The notes under the pieces are model-generated. The model saw only the letters and a list, made by a program, of their open reading frames with translations, was not told the origin of the DNA and made no database searches. From the IMG/VR virus record IMGVR_UViG_3300044645_001430, positions 1-44,276 of that record: DNA of 44,276 bases; one strand, given 5' to 3'. Source of the stretch: a virus. Of the stretch, positions 11,736-17,897 are shown one piece after another (the stretch's first letter is position 1; every line of letters starts with the position of its first letter). A program made the position numbers and the translations under genes.

Positions 11736-11952
11736 CGAACTCCTTGTCGTATGTGAAGGGGTATCCCTTCCAATCCTTCTCGTCCACCTTGCAGACCGAA
11801 TAGACCTGCTCCAGTTTCATTCCCTTCCGCAGGGCATTCATCTCATCGCAGACCTCGACGGCAAGGGACTTCTTCCTGTAGAAGAGGTATCCCCCGCCGT
11901 CCTTGAGGAGGTGCTGCGTGTCTTCACGGATGGAGATTGCATAGCATGGCAT
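11590..11952 (-). CDS. hypothetical protein, possibly frameshifted at its 3' end
   Basis: 120 aa as it stands. The first 75 residues look genuine (MPCYAISIREDTQHLLKDGG, then VCDEMNALRKGM and KWVEKDW-like Asp/Lys/Trp residues). The remainder runs 146 nt into the next gene and is Lys/Ser/Gly-rich. A -1 shift near 11745 would end the protein at CGATGA, exactly the ATGA junction used by most neighbours. I therefore suspect a one-base insertion, a real frameshift, or a sequencing error. The start at 11952 avoids tRNA-Glu, whose 3' end is at 11960. Confidence 0.5.
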   Translation of the reverse strand: MPCYAISIREDTQHLLKDGGGYLFYRKKSLAVEVCDEMNALRKGMKLEQVYSVCKVDEKDWKGYPFTYDKEFDDDGSRGDVQRYTKRTALHAGTDGSKADSKGSKRSPKEGKGQTQALPF

Positions 11953-11959
11953 GGAAGAA

Positions 11960-12033
11960 TGATCTAGGTGGGAGTCGAACCCACGGTCTTTGGAGTGAAA
12001 GTCCAACGATTTAGCCAACTAATCTACTAGACC
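11960..12033 (-). tRNA. tRNA-Glu(UUC)
   Basis: 74 nt: acceptor GGTCTAG/CTAGATC, anticodon stem TTGGA/TCCAA with loop CTTTCAC (anticodon TTC, codon GAA), T arm GTGGG/CCCAC with loop TTCGACT, A73. No encoded CCA. Confidence 0.95.
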
Positions 12034-12178
12034 GAACTGGTGGGACAACCTTGGAACATTCGGTAGGGCTTTGCAAGTACCCAATCCGTTTTCCGCGAAA
12101 CCCACAATGGAGTGGTGTTCTCCATTTTCTCCTCTACTTGAGCCTTTGCGCATTACAGGCAAGAGGAAGGTTTTTGAA
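12034..12178. other. 145-bp gap inside the tRNA cluster, nothing recognised
   Basis: No tRNA cloverleaf or ORF is supported. A 7-bp hairpin (AATGGAG/CTCCATT, loop TGGTGTT) and a bulged CCTCT/AGAGG stem are present. It may be a processing leader between two tRNA groups. Confidence 0.4.
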
Positions 12179-12250
12179 AGCCCCCACTCAGAATCGAACT
12201 GAGGTCTGATGATTACAAATCAACGGTAATAGCCGCTATACTATGAGGGC
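12179..12250 (-). tRNA. tRNA-Thr(UGU)
   Basis: 72 nt: acceptor GCCCTCA/TGGGGGC, anticodon loop TTTGTAA (anticodon TGT, codon ACA), T arm CTCAG/CTGAG. The anticodon stem GTTGA/TCATC has one U-U mismatch and the D stem is only 3 bp. No encoded CCA. Confidence 0.9.
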
Positions 12251-12260
12251 AGACACACAA

Positions 12261-12334
12261 TCGGGACAGCAGGATTTGAACCTGCGACATCTCGCTCCCA
12301 AAGCGAACGCTCTACCAAACTGAGCCATGTCCCG
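12261..12334 (-). tRNA. tRNA-Pro(UGG)
   Basis: 74 nt: acceptor CGGGACA/TGTCCCG, D arm GCTC/GAGC, anticodon stem TTCGC/GCGAG with loop TTTGGGA (anticodon TGG, codon CCA), T arm GCAGG/CCTGC, A73. No encoded CCA. Confidence 0.95.
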
Positions 12335-12343
12335 TCTCTGAAG

Positions 12344-12426
12344 TTGATCGTGTAGGACTTGCACCTACGAAGGTCGAAGACCAAGAGTTTTACAGACTCT
12401 CCCCTTTGCTGCTCGGGAAACGATCA
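12344..12426 (-). tRNA. tRNA-Tyr(GUA)
   Basis: 83-nt class II tRNA: acceptor TGATCGT/ACGATCA, D stem CCC/GGG, anticodon stem AGAGT/ACTCT with loop CTGTAAA (anticodon GTA), a long variable arm, T arm GTAGG/CCTAC, A73. No encoded CCA. Confidence 0.95.
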
Positions 12427-12432
12427 GTCGAA

Positions 12433-12505
12433 TAGGACTGGTTGGAATCGAACCAACGACCTCTCCCTTATCAAGGGAATGCTCTGCCTACTGAGCCACA
12501 GTCCA
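12433..12505 (-). tRNA. tRNA-Ile(GAU)
   Basis: 73 nt: acceptor TGGACTG/CAGTCCT with a U1-U72 mismatch, D arm GCTC/GAGC, anticodon stem TTCCC/GGGAG with loop TTGATAA (anticodon GAT), T arm GTTGG/CCAAC, A73. No encoded CCA. Confidence 0.93.
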
Positions 12506-12506
12506 A

Positions 12507-12577
12507 CTGGTCCGACAGGATTTGAACCTGTAACCCCGTCCTAACAGGACGGCGCACTACCGTTGTGCTACAGACCA
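12507..12577 (-). tRNA. tRNA-Asn(GUU)
   Basis: 71 nt: acceptor TGGTCTG/CGGACCA, anticodon stem CCGTC/GACGG with loop CTGTTAG (anticodon GTT), T arm ACAGG/CCTGT, G73. No encoded CCA. Only one base separates it from each neighbour. Confidence 0.95.
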
Positions 12578-12578
12578 A

Positions 12579-12650
12579 TGTGAGGAGAAGGAATCGAACC
12601 TTCGCTGACGGATTTTCAGTCCGCTACTCTACCTACTGAGTTATCCCCAC
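12579..12650 (-). tRNA. tRNA-Phe(GAA)
   Basis: 72 nt: acceptor GTGGGGA/TCCTCAC, D arm ACTC/GAGT, anticodon stem GCGGA/TCCGT with loop CTGAAAA (anticodon GAA), T arm GAAGG/CCTTC, A73. No encoded CCA. Confidence 0.95.
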
Positions 12651-12657
12651 GGAAAAG

Positions 12658-12728
12658 TTGCCCAACCTGGACTCGAACCAGGACAACGAGAATCAGAGTC
12701 TCGGGTGCTACCATTACACAATCGGGCA
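12658..12728 (-). tRNA. tRNA-Gln(CUG)
   Basis: 71 nt: acceptor TGCCCGA/TTGGGCA, anticodon stem CGAGA/TCTCG with loop CTCTGAT (anticodon CTG, codon CAG), T arm CCTGG/CCAGG, A73. No encoded CCA. Confidence 0.95.
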
Positions 12729-12740
12729 GTTATCACAGAG

Positions 12741-12814
12741 GGTGACTGGCGGGACTTGAACCCGCAACGGGGAGAATCACAATCTCCTGAACTATCCATT
12801 TGTTCTACAGTCAC
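12741..12814 (-). tRNA. tRNA-His(GUG)
   Basis: 74 nt: acceptor GTGACTG/CAGTCAC with C73 (typical of histidine tRNA), D arm GAAC/GTTC, anticodon stem GGAGA/TCTCC with loop TTGTGAT (anticodon GTG), T arm GCGGG/CCCGC. The base before G1 is T, so the extra G-1 is not encoded. Confidence 0.95.
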
Positions 12815-12816
12815 AA

Positions 12817-12887
12817 TAGCGAGTATGGGAGTCGAACCCATTTCCCTAGATTATGAGCCTAGTGTGTTGCCGTCTCACTCACTCGCA
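12817..12887 (-). tRNA. tRNA-Met(CAU)
   Basis: 71 nt: acceptor TGCGAGT/ACTCGCT with a U1-U72 mismatch, 3-bp D stem GTG/CAC, anticodon stem CTAGG/TCTAG with loop CTCATAA (anticodon CAT), T arm ATGGG/CCCAT, A73. The stem lacks the three G-C pairs of initiator tRNA. A lysidine-modified tRNA-Ile(CAU) cannot be excluded. Confidence 0.88.
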
Positions 12888-12888
12888 A

Positions 12889-12960
12889 AGCGGACGATGG
12901 GATTTGAACCCACGACCATCGGTTTGGAAAACCGAGACTCTACCTCTGAGTTACATCCGC
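12889..12960 (-). tRNA. tRNA-Gly(UCC)
   Basis: 72 nt: acceptor GCGGATG/CGTCCGC, D arm ACTC/GAGT, anticodon stem TCGGT/ACCGA with loop TTTCCAA (anticodon TCC, codon GGA), T arm GTGGG/CCCAT (one G-U), U73 as is usual for glycine tRNA. No encoded CCA. Confidence 0.95.
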
Positions 12961-13052
12961 ACGAAAGAGCGTTATCGCAGAATGCGCTCCCCTCTGCCGT
13001 CCTTGTCGTTTCCCCAGGTAGGTGGACGGAACCTATTTAGTCAGGACTTGAC

Positions 13053-13421
13053 TCACAATCCGAATGTGTCTTCGTTGTCTGCCATGCACCCGCCGCCGTT
13101 CTTGCACTTGGAACGCTCCTCAAGGCGGTCGATGCGGTCGTGCAGACCACGGATGGACTCGTTGCTGTAGTTTTCCTTGCGGTCATCGTTGCGACCCTTC
13201 TCCTCGCTTTCGAGCCATGCCTTCGTCTCCTGAAGGCGGAACCACAGGTATCCCGCGAACGACAAAGCAGCCGCGACGAGGCAGTAGTTTGCCTTCGTGG
13301 CAGAGTTCACCGTCTCAGGTGAGAGGAAGGTGAACCAGAAGAAGCCGATGCCGAAAAGGAGGGCAAGCAGACCAGTCACGCTCTTGCCGCTTCTTTCGCT
13401 GTCAGTAACAAACCTAATCAT
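13053..13421 (-). CDS. small membrane protein with coiled-coil tail
   Basis: 122 aa with two membrane segments (about 16-35 and 46-63). A helical, charged tail (SNESIRGLHDRIDRLEERSK) and a CKNGGGC motif near the C-terminus follow. No family recognised. The layout resembles phage membrane proteins that recruit or block other proteins at the inner membrane. The start at 13421 has GGAG eight bases away, and the open frame upstream is not supported. It lies between tRNA-Gly and tRNA-Ile(UAU), inside the tRNA transcription unit. Confidence 0.6.
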   Translation of the reverse strand: MIRFVTDSERSGKSVTGLLALLFGIGFFWFTFLSPETVNSATKANYCLVAAALSFAGYLWFRLQETKAWLESEEKGRNDDRKENYSNESIRGLHDRIDRLEERSKCKNGGGCMADNEDTFGL

Positions 13422-13503
13422 GTCGATGTCTCCATAGTCAGTGGATCCTTGTAGTCTCCGAACCGTGCGTGGATCCACATGGCGCACGGTCGGTTGTTGA
13501 TGT

Positions 13504-13576
13504 ATGCCGTACAGGAATCGAACCTGTTCTTACCTGTTTATAAATCAGGCTGAGGATGCCAAGACCTCCCACGGCA
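13504..13576 (-). tRNA. tRNA-Ile(UAU)
   Basis: 73 nt: acceptor TGCCGTG/TACGGCA, anticodon loop TTTATAA (anticodon TAT, codon AUA), T arm ACAGG/CCTGT with loop TTCGATT, U73. The anticodon stem CCTGA/ACAGG has an A31-A39 mismatch, so the decoding assignment is slightly less secure. It is the first gene after a consensus promoter. No encoded CCA. Confidence 0.88.
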
Positions 13577-13593
13577 CATTGACTGTCTGCATC

Positions 13594-13621
13594 AGTCTAG
13601 CCAGTTCCACGGCTGTGTCAA
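13594..13621 (-). promoter_or_regulatory. consensus promoter for the tRNA cluster
   Basis: TTGACA (13621-13616), 16 nt, TAGACT (13599-13594) on the minus strand. The predicted start is about ten bases before tRNA-Ile(UAU), so it probably drives the leftward tRNA unit. It shares its -10 box with 8040-8067. Confidence 0.75.
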
Positions 13622-13902
13622 GGGTTGTCCGAAACGATTCTTTTCGACTGCCTGTTATCGTCGCTGAAGACGATGGTGAACTTTTTGTTGCTCACATGCC
13701 CGTTCTCGTTCTTGTCGAGGTAGTTGGACTTCTGCCTGTCCTCGTCGTGACCTAGCCTGTAGTTGACCTTCTCTATCCCCAGGTTCTCGATCATCGTCAT
13801 CGTCTCTAGGAAGGACACGACCTTCTCCGACTTTCGGACGCACTCCTCCTCCGAATCCGATGGATCGAACGGAATGTCGATGTGGAACCTGTAGTGCGGC
13901 AT
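13618..13902 (-). CDS. hypothetical protein
   Basis: 94 aa, with an alternating beta-strand look (HYRFHIDIPFDPSDSEEECV, then IEKVNYRLGH and KKFTIVFSDDN); no family recognised. The ATG shares its A with the TGA stop of the upstream gene (TGATG), so it is translationally coupled. The frame is open further upstream but that stretch is the other strand-frame shadow of the upstream gene. Its 3' end overlaps the -35 box of the tRNA promoter. Confidence 0.62.
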   Translation of the reverse strand: MPHYRFHIDIPFDPSDSEEECVRKSEKVVSFLETMTMIENLGIEKVNYRLGHDEDRQKSNYLDKNENGHVSNKKFTIVFSDDNRQSKRIVSDNP

Positions 13903-14324
13903 CAGAGGGGGAACTCCATCGTAGGCTGTGCGGTCTCTCCTTCTCCCGCTTCCTCCTGCCGCCCCGCGCTCTCTTCCTTCCTGCGCTCGTTGATCTCCCA
14001 GATGTAGGACGGTCCCGACCAATGGGCGGTGGCAAGCCCGTTCGACTCGTCATGGATGTTTCCACGCGAGTAGTTGAGGCTTGGAGCCTTCATGCTTGCG
14101 GGGCGGTAGATGTCACCCGTGCGCTTGTCGATGAAGCCCCAGATCTGCTTCTTCCTGCTGCCGTCCGCTTCCTTGCTGACAAGGACGATGCGGACGTACT
14201 TGTATCCCTCTTCGTGGATGACCTCTGATCCGCCATCGGTGGCTTCCGCGACGATCTTTCCAAGCCCTTCCTCAAAGACCTTCAGGCTCGCGCAGAACTT
14301 CCTGTCGATATTCATCCTGAGCAT
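13902..14324 (-). CDS. conserved phage protein of unknown function
   Basis: 140 aa. The core QIWGFIDKRTGDIYRPASMK followed by YSRGNIHDE matches a short family I know from large and T4-like phages (pattern FIDxxTGDxxKPAS-K-PA-xARGNI); no function is established. The last 30 residues are Glu/Arg-rich and probably disordered. GAAAGG precedes the ATG at 14324; an in-frame ATG nine bases later is possible. It is the first gene of a leftward unit driven by the promoter at 14414-14441. Confidence 0.68.
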   Translation of the reverse strand: MLRMNIDRKFCASLKVFEEGLGKIVAEATDGGSEVIHEEGYKYVRIVLVSKEADGSRKKQIWGFIDKRTGDIYRPASMKAPSLNYSRGNIHDESNGLATAHWSGPSYIWEINERRKEESAGRQEEAGEGETAQPTMEFPL

Positions 14325-14413
14325 GATGATGCCTTTCTATCACGATTTCGATGATCTGCCTCGCGGCAACGACGGCTCCGTATCTAGGTCGGTGTCGTTC
14401 CGCAACTGAAGTA

Positions 14414-14441
14414 AAGATACGGTGTTCCCAAAGGTTGTCAA
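14414..14441 (-). promoter_or_regulatory. leftward sigma70-like promoter
   Basis: TTGACA (14441-14436), 16 nt, TATCTT (14419-14414) on the minus strand. It lies about 85 nt before the 13902-14324 gene. Confidence 0.65.
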
Positions 14442-14472
14442 GCCGTTCGGTCAAATGAACCTTACTTTGACG

Positions 14473-14530
14473 AGAATCATTTTGGTGGATGGGGATCCAA
14501 TCTTTCTTTTCGATTCGATCAGAATCATTT
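14473..14530. repeat. direct repeat in the intergenic control region
   Basis: AGAATCATTT occurs at 14473-14482 and 14521-14530, and GATTC-GATCA-GAATC forms a short inverted repeat with the second copy. A GAGAAG/CTTCTC hairpin lies near 14575. The 285-bp gap between the divergent genes (14325-14609) holds these, the leftward promoter and no ORF. Operator function is inferred. Confidence 0.45.
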
Positions 14531-14609
14531 CCCGATGCGTCTTCTGCCCGACATATCTAACTGTGTCCTGATTGAGAAGACCCCTTCTCGAGATACCAGT
14601 ACTTAGATC

Positions 14610-15023
14610 ATGGAACCATTGAGTATCTCAGTATCACAGGGAAGTCACAAACTTCCCAAAAGACATCAGCGTCTTCTCAGGTTTGCCTTCGAGAAGTGCA
14701 TGGATGTTCCCCGCAAGAAGAAGCATTGCAGCCTGATCCTGCACAAGAACAGGATCGTGGCATGGGGGACGAACAGGTTCAAGACACATCCCATGGCAGT
14801 CGAGCACGGCTACCTCTTCGACGAAGTCCATTCGGAACTCGATGCCTTCCTGAGGTGCGATCTCCGCGAGGACATCGAACTGTGGAACTTCAGGTTCAAC
14901 CGCAAGGGGGAGATGCGCATGTCCAGACCATGCCCCAAGTGCCTCCCGTGGTGCATGAAGGTCTTCGACCAGATCCACTACACTACGGAGGAAGGCATCA
15001 TGCGAGTGCCATCAGTCCGTTGA
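14610..15023 (+). CDS. cytidine/deoxycytidylate deaminase-superfamily protein
   Basis: 137 aa. It has the zinc-deaminase signature: HSE (74-76, H ligand plus catalytic Glu) and PCPKC (107-111, two Cys ligands), with LILHKNRIVAWGTNRFKTHP before and IHYTTEEG after, as in small phage deaminases. The family hydrolyses the amino group of cytosine in nucleosides, nucleotides or nucleic acids; the exact substrate is not evident. It lacks the allosteric insert of T4 dCMP deaminase (193 aa). It is the only rightward gene left of 19.95 kb and converges with the gp29-like gene, overlapping it by 26 nt. Confidence 0.75.
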   Translation: MEPLSISVSQGSHKLPKRHQRLLRFAFEKCMDVPRKKKHCSLILHKNRIVAWGTNRFKTHPMAVEHGYLFDEVHSELDAFLRCDLREDIELWNFRFNRKGEMRMSRPCPKCLPWCMKVFDQIHYTTEEGIMRVPSVR

Positions 15024-16989
15024 AGGTGGCAGTCTGGTTTGCTCCTCCGATGCGGGCTGACGGAGCCGAAAGCATCGTAGCGTTGTTGGACACCCTGTTG
15101 TCTGCAATGTTCGTCGTGGCTGGCTTGGGCTGAGGCTGAGGGGTCGTCCTCAGCATGGAGTTCTCCTGCATCATGGAAGATGCATTGGATCCCATCGTCG
15201 GTCTTGCATCCACCACTTGAGCGTCCACTCGGCTTGGAATCGACTGCGATGAGTCTTGTCCAACGGATGAAGCAGCCGATCCTGTGACTGGATTGGATGC
15301 CTCCGTCATAGGAGCAGTCTCTTTCTCATCATCGACCCGCAGCAGACTTCCGATTCCAGGAATGGACTCCAGTATGTCGTAGATCTCCCTTGGTCCAAGC
15401 GCATCGGCTAGGGCTTCGCCAAGAGTTCCTCCAAGCCAACTTCCACCCATGGCTCCCGCTATGGACCCGATTGCGGTTCCTGGTCCTGGACCCAGCAACG
15501 ATCCCACTGCGCCTCCAAGCACCGATCCTCCGACCGTGCCCAGTGCGCTTCCTATCGTCTTTCCGACGATTTGCCCTATCCTAGTCTTCTTCTCGTCGGG
15601 AGACATGGTCTCGTCCCCCTTGACGCTCGCTATGTCGAGCGCACCTATTATCGCTTCGATTGCAGCACCGATTGCAGGAACCGATGTCAATCCTTTCAGC
15701 AACTTCGGTCCTTGAGTCGATGCCAGGTTCTTGATGTACTTGAGCGGGTTCAACCTTGCCACCGCATCCACGGCACGGGATCCAAAGCCTTTTGTGGCAT
15801 TCCATGCGCTGGACAGCCATCCTGCCGCTGGCTTTGCTGCGCTCTTTGCGGCTCCCGCTATGTCGTTTCCCAGGTAGCGCATCTCTTTTCCTGCGAACTT
15901 GCCAGCCTGGACCAGACCAGAACCAGCCTGTATGGCTGTCTGACCTATTCCCGTCTTGGCAAGCATCGAACCGATTCCCTTGACACCCCGTCCTATTCCC
16001 GATGCCATGCGCGACATGATGCCTGGCTTCTTTGCCGCTTCAGCCGCGCCCGCAGCACCCGCAGCCGTGCCTTTAGCAGCACTAGTCGCGGTTCCTTTAG
16101 CAGCACCAGACAGAGCGCCAGAGATTCCCTTCAATCCGAAGAATCCCGCGATCTTGCCGAGTATGGTCAGTATCGGTGCTATCTTGCCCAGCAGCAATCC
16201 GAACTTTCCTGCCACCATCGATGCAAACCCGCCGATAGCCGTTGCTATCAGTCCAAACAGCCCTCCTCCTTCTTCCTTGCTGTCCTTGACTGCCTTTATC
16301 AACTTGCCGAACAGACCTTCCTGCTTCTCTGCGGCTTCTGCTGCGTCCTTGTCGTCCTCGCGCTCCTTCTCAACCGCCGCTTCCTTCGTTGCCGCGTCCT
16401 TGTCGTCCTCGCGGTCCTTCTCAACCGCCGCTTCCTTCGCTGCCGTGTCTGCGACCGGAGGTGGTGTCGGGGCTGTGATGGAAGACGGATCGGAAGAAGA
16501 CTCTCCTCCGTATACGCCCAGAGCAGTCCGGATCGTGCCGATCCCCGCAAGTGCCGCATCTGCCTTTTCATCGACTCCCCCCAGAACCTGGGAGAGTTCG
16601 CTGAATGCTTCCTTCAGTTGGTCGATACCGGCATCGGAAAACCTGACGGGAACTGCCCCTTTTTCCGCGCCCTTGCCCTTGAATCCCCACGAATCCTCGA
16701 ACACCTCTCGGAGGTATCCCAACGCGCCCATGTCAGATCTCTGCGCTTCCCTGTCCTGTAGTTCCCTCTTGGTGAGTTTCCTGCCCTGCTCGTCTCGTCC
16801 GGACTGAAAGTAGCGTTCTCGCTTCCGAATCTCCAGGCTTTCCCTGATCGTCCTTGCGCCAGGAAGGCGACCTAACGCACCGGCAGCACCGATGCCTCCC
16901 GTGAGGATCGCGCTTCCAAGGTTGAACCTGAGCATCTTGCCCAGCGACTCAGCCTGATACTTTATGGCTTCTCTTTCGCCTGGTTTCAT
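14998..16989 (-). CDS. 29: tail tape-measure / baseplate hub protein, T4 gp29-like
   Basis: 663 aa. Hydrophobic Gly/Ala-rich membrane-like stretches (about 240-300, 480-530), a long helical N-terminal region and an Asn/Gln/Ser-rich tail are typical of tape measures, which set tail length and are threaded through the tube. T4 gp29 has 590 aa. Position supports the call: it lies directly downstream of gp54, gp26 and the gp51-like chaperone. Residues around 185-220 contain a tandem 17-aa repeat (EAAVEKEREDDKDAA type). The start at 16989 follows the upstream stop by two bases. No lysozyme or peptidase domain is visible. Confidence 0.72.
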   Translation of the reverse strand: MKPGEREAIKYQAESLGKMLRFNLGSAILTGGIGAAGALGRLPGARTIRESLEIRKRERYFQSGRDEQGRKLTKRELQDREAQRSDMGALGYLREVFEDSWGFKGKGAEKGAVPVRFSDAGIDQLKEAFSELSQVLGGVDEKADAALAGIGTIRTALGVYGGESSSDPSSITAPTPPPVADTAAKEAAVEKDREDDKDAATKEAAVEKEREDDKDAAEAAEKQEGLFGKLIKAVKDSKEEGGGLFGLIATAIGGFASMVAGKFGLLLGKIAPILTILGKIAGFFGLKGISGALSGAAKGTATSAAKGTAAGAAGAAEAAKKPGIMSRMASGIGRGVKGIGSMLAKTGIGQTAIQAGSGLVQAGKFAGKEMRYLGNDIAGAAKSAAKPAAGWLSSAWNATKGFGSRAVDAVARLNPLKYIKNLASTQGPKLLKGLTSVPAIGAAIEAIIGALDIASVKGDETMSPDEKKTRIGQIVGKTIGSALGTVGGSVLGGAVGSLLGPGPGTAIGSIAGAMGGSWLGGTLGEALADALGPREIYDILESIPGIGSLLRVDDEKETAPMTEASNPVTGSAASSVGQDSSQSIPSRVDAQVVDARPTMGSNASSMMQENSMLRTTPQPQPKPATTNIADNRVSNNATMLSAPSARIGGANQTATFNGLMALA
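16343..16444. repeat. 51-bp tandem repeat in the tape-measure gene
   Basis: Two 51-bp copies (16343-16393 and 16394-16444) with two mismatches encode a charged 17-aa unit twice. The array would alter tape length by steps of 17 residues. Confidence 0.8.
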
Positions 16990-16990
16990 C

Positions 16991-17173
16991 CTAGCCTGTC
17001 CTTTGCTGCTTCAGCCTTTCGTTCTCCTCCTGTATGTGCTTGACAAGCAGGGAGAGGTACACTTCTCGTTCCCAAGGAATCATCTCCTCCAACTCCGTGA
17101 GCGAATACTTGTGCTCATGCATGAGGAGGAAGTTGGTCTTGAAGAGGTTTGCCAGGTTCTCGTGGCACATCAT
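16991..17173 (-). CDS. 51: tail assembly chaperone, gp51-like, probably expressed by -1 frameshift from gp26
   Basis: 60 aa from the ATG that shares its A with the gp26 stop (TGATG); the open frame extends to 17236. The helical sequence with HKYSLTELEEMIPWEREVYL recalls the extension part of tail assembly chaperones. A T TTT TTT slippery heptamer (17185-17179) lies just before the gp26 stop, in the right phase to fuse gp26 to this ORF by a -1 shift. In lambda-like phages the G/GT chaperone pair that wraps the tape measure is made the same way, and the tape-measure gene follows directly here. Both coupling and frameshifting are possible. The gp51 name is by position and role only. Confidence 0.6.
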   Translation of the reverse strand: MMCHENLANLFKTNFLLMHEHKYSLTELEEMIPWEREVYLSLLVKHIQEENERLKQQRTG

Positions 17174-17874
17174 CAGGTAAAAAAATCGCGTAGCCCTCTG
17201 AAGTCTATCTTGTATTCGTTTCCGCACGACGGGCATCGGCAGTCCACTTCCTTGCGGACCTGCGGGAGGTTCTGGTAGAACTCCGTGACCTTCTCGAACT
17301 GCTCAGTGGTCATCGACTCCACGAACTCCACCATCTCCTTCTGCGTGGAGTCCTTCCTGCCGTAGACCATCTCCTCGTCGAACACGCTCTCTATCGATGC
17401 GGCTACGAACTCAATCACATCCTCAGCGTTCATCCCGTTCATGCTGACGGCGGAATCGCCCAGGCACGGATACCTCATCACTATCCCCATCTTGTCCGTG
17501 AGCATGATCTTGTTGGATTTGTTGTCCTTGAAGTCAACCTGAATCTCGTCCAGTTTGACCTCGACCCCATGGGTCTTGCTGCACTTGGGGCATGGAGCGT
17601 TCAGGCTGACCACTTCGCCAGCCGACTTGGCTCGGATGTTTAGGAAGAGATACTCCAGGTCGAACATGGGCATGGAATGCACATTGGTCAGCCCGTCAAC
17701 GCATCTGTCCACTATGTCCCCGATAGCCTTGGCAATCTGCTTCTCGTCTCCGCTCTCCGAAGCCATCATGAGTATCTTCTGCTCCTTGACGAGGAAAGGT
17801 CTGAAGTAGGTCTCCTTCTTCGTGGAGGGGATCGTTATGGGATACTTGGCTATCGCTATTCTAGGCAATGTCAT
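17173..17874 (-). CDS. 26: T4 gp26-like baseplate hub / tail assembly chaperone
   Basis: 233 aa; T4 gp26 is 208 aa. The N-terminus LPRIAIAKYPITIPSTKKET followed by YFRPFLVKEQKILMMASE is the signature of the T4 base-plate protein family (PF12322). Two cysteine pairs, CPKC (95-98) and CPSC (214-217), probably form a zinc site, as in many members. T4 gp26 is required for hub assembly and is now thought to be a chaperone for the tape measure. The final codons contain seven T residues in frame (GAT TTT TTT), discussed as a frameshift site. It is preceded by gp54 with a 23-bp gap. Confidence 0.82.
   Translation of the reverse strand: MTLPRIAIAKYPITIPSTKKETYFRPFLVKEQKILMMASESGDEKQIAKAIGDIVDRCVDGLTNVHSMPMFDLEYLFLNIRAKSAGEVVSLNAPCPKCSKTHGVEVKLDEIQVDFKDNKSNKIMLTDKMGIVMRYPCLGDSAVSMNGMNAEDVIEFVAASIESVFDEEMVYGRKDSTQKEMVEFVESMTTEQFEKVTEFYQNLPQVRKEVDCRCPSCGNEYKIDFRGLRDFFT
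17179..17185 (-). promoter_or_regulatory. predicted -1 ribosomal frameshift site
   Basis: Seven consecutive T on the minus strand, read T TTT TTT in the gp26 frame (after GA), three codons before the gp26 stop. Slipping back one base continues as TTT TTT TAC CTG into the downstream ORF. Confidence 0.65.
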
Positions 17875-17897
17875 GTCGATTCATCCTGTTCTGGGTA

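Noticed and set aside
12179-12960. Repeated gaatcgaacc / ggatttgaacc motifs, resembling CRISPR repeats
   Set aside because: They are the T arms of adjacent tRNA genes at tRNA spacing, not a direct-repeat array with unique spacers.
15390-16807. Large rightward ORFs (up to 396 aa) opposite the tape-measure gene
   Set aside because: They are mirror frames of Gly/Ala-rich coding DNA, and overlap each other in several frames without ribosome sites.
17173-17236. The 81-aa start at 17236 as the natural N-terminus of the gp51-like protein
   Set aside because: No ribosome site precedes it, and its first 21 residues lie in the gp26 coding overlap; the frameshift or TGATG start explains the ORF better.
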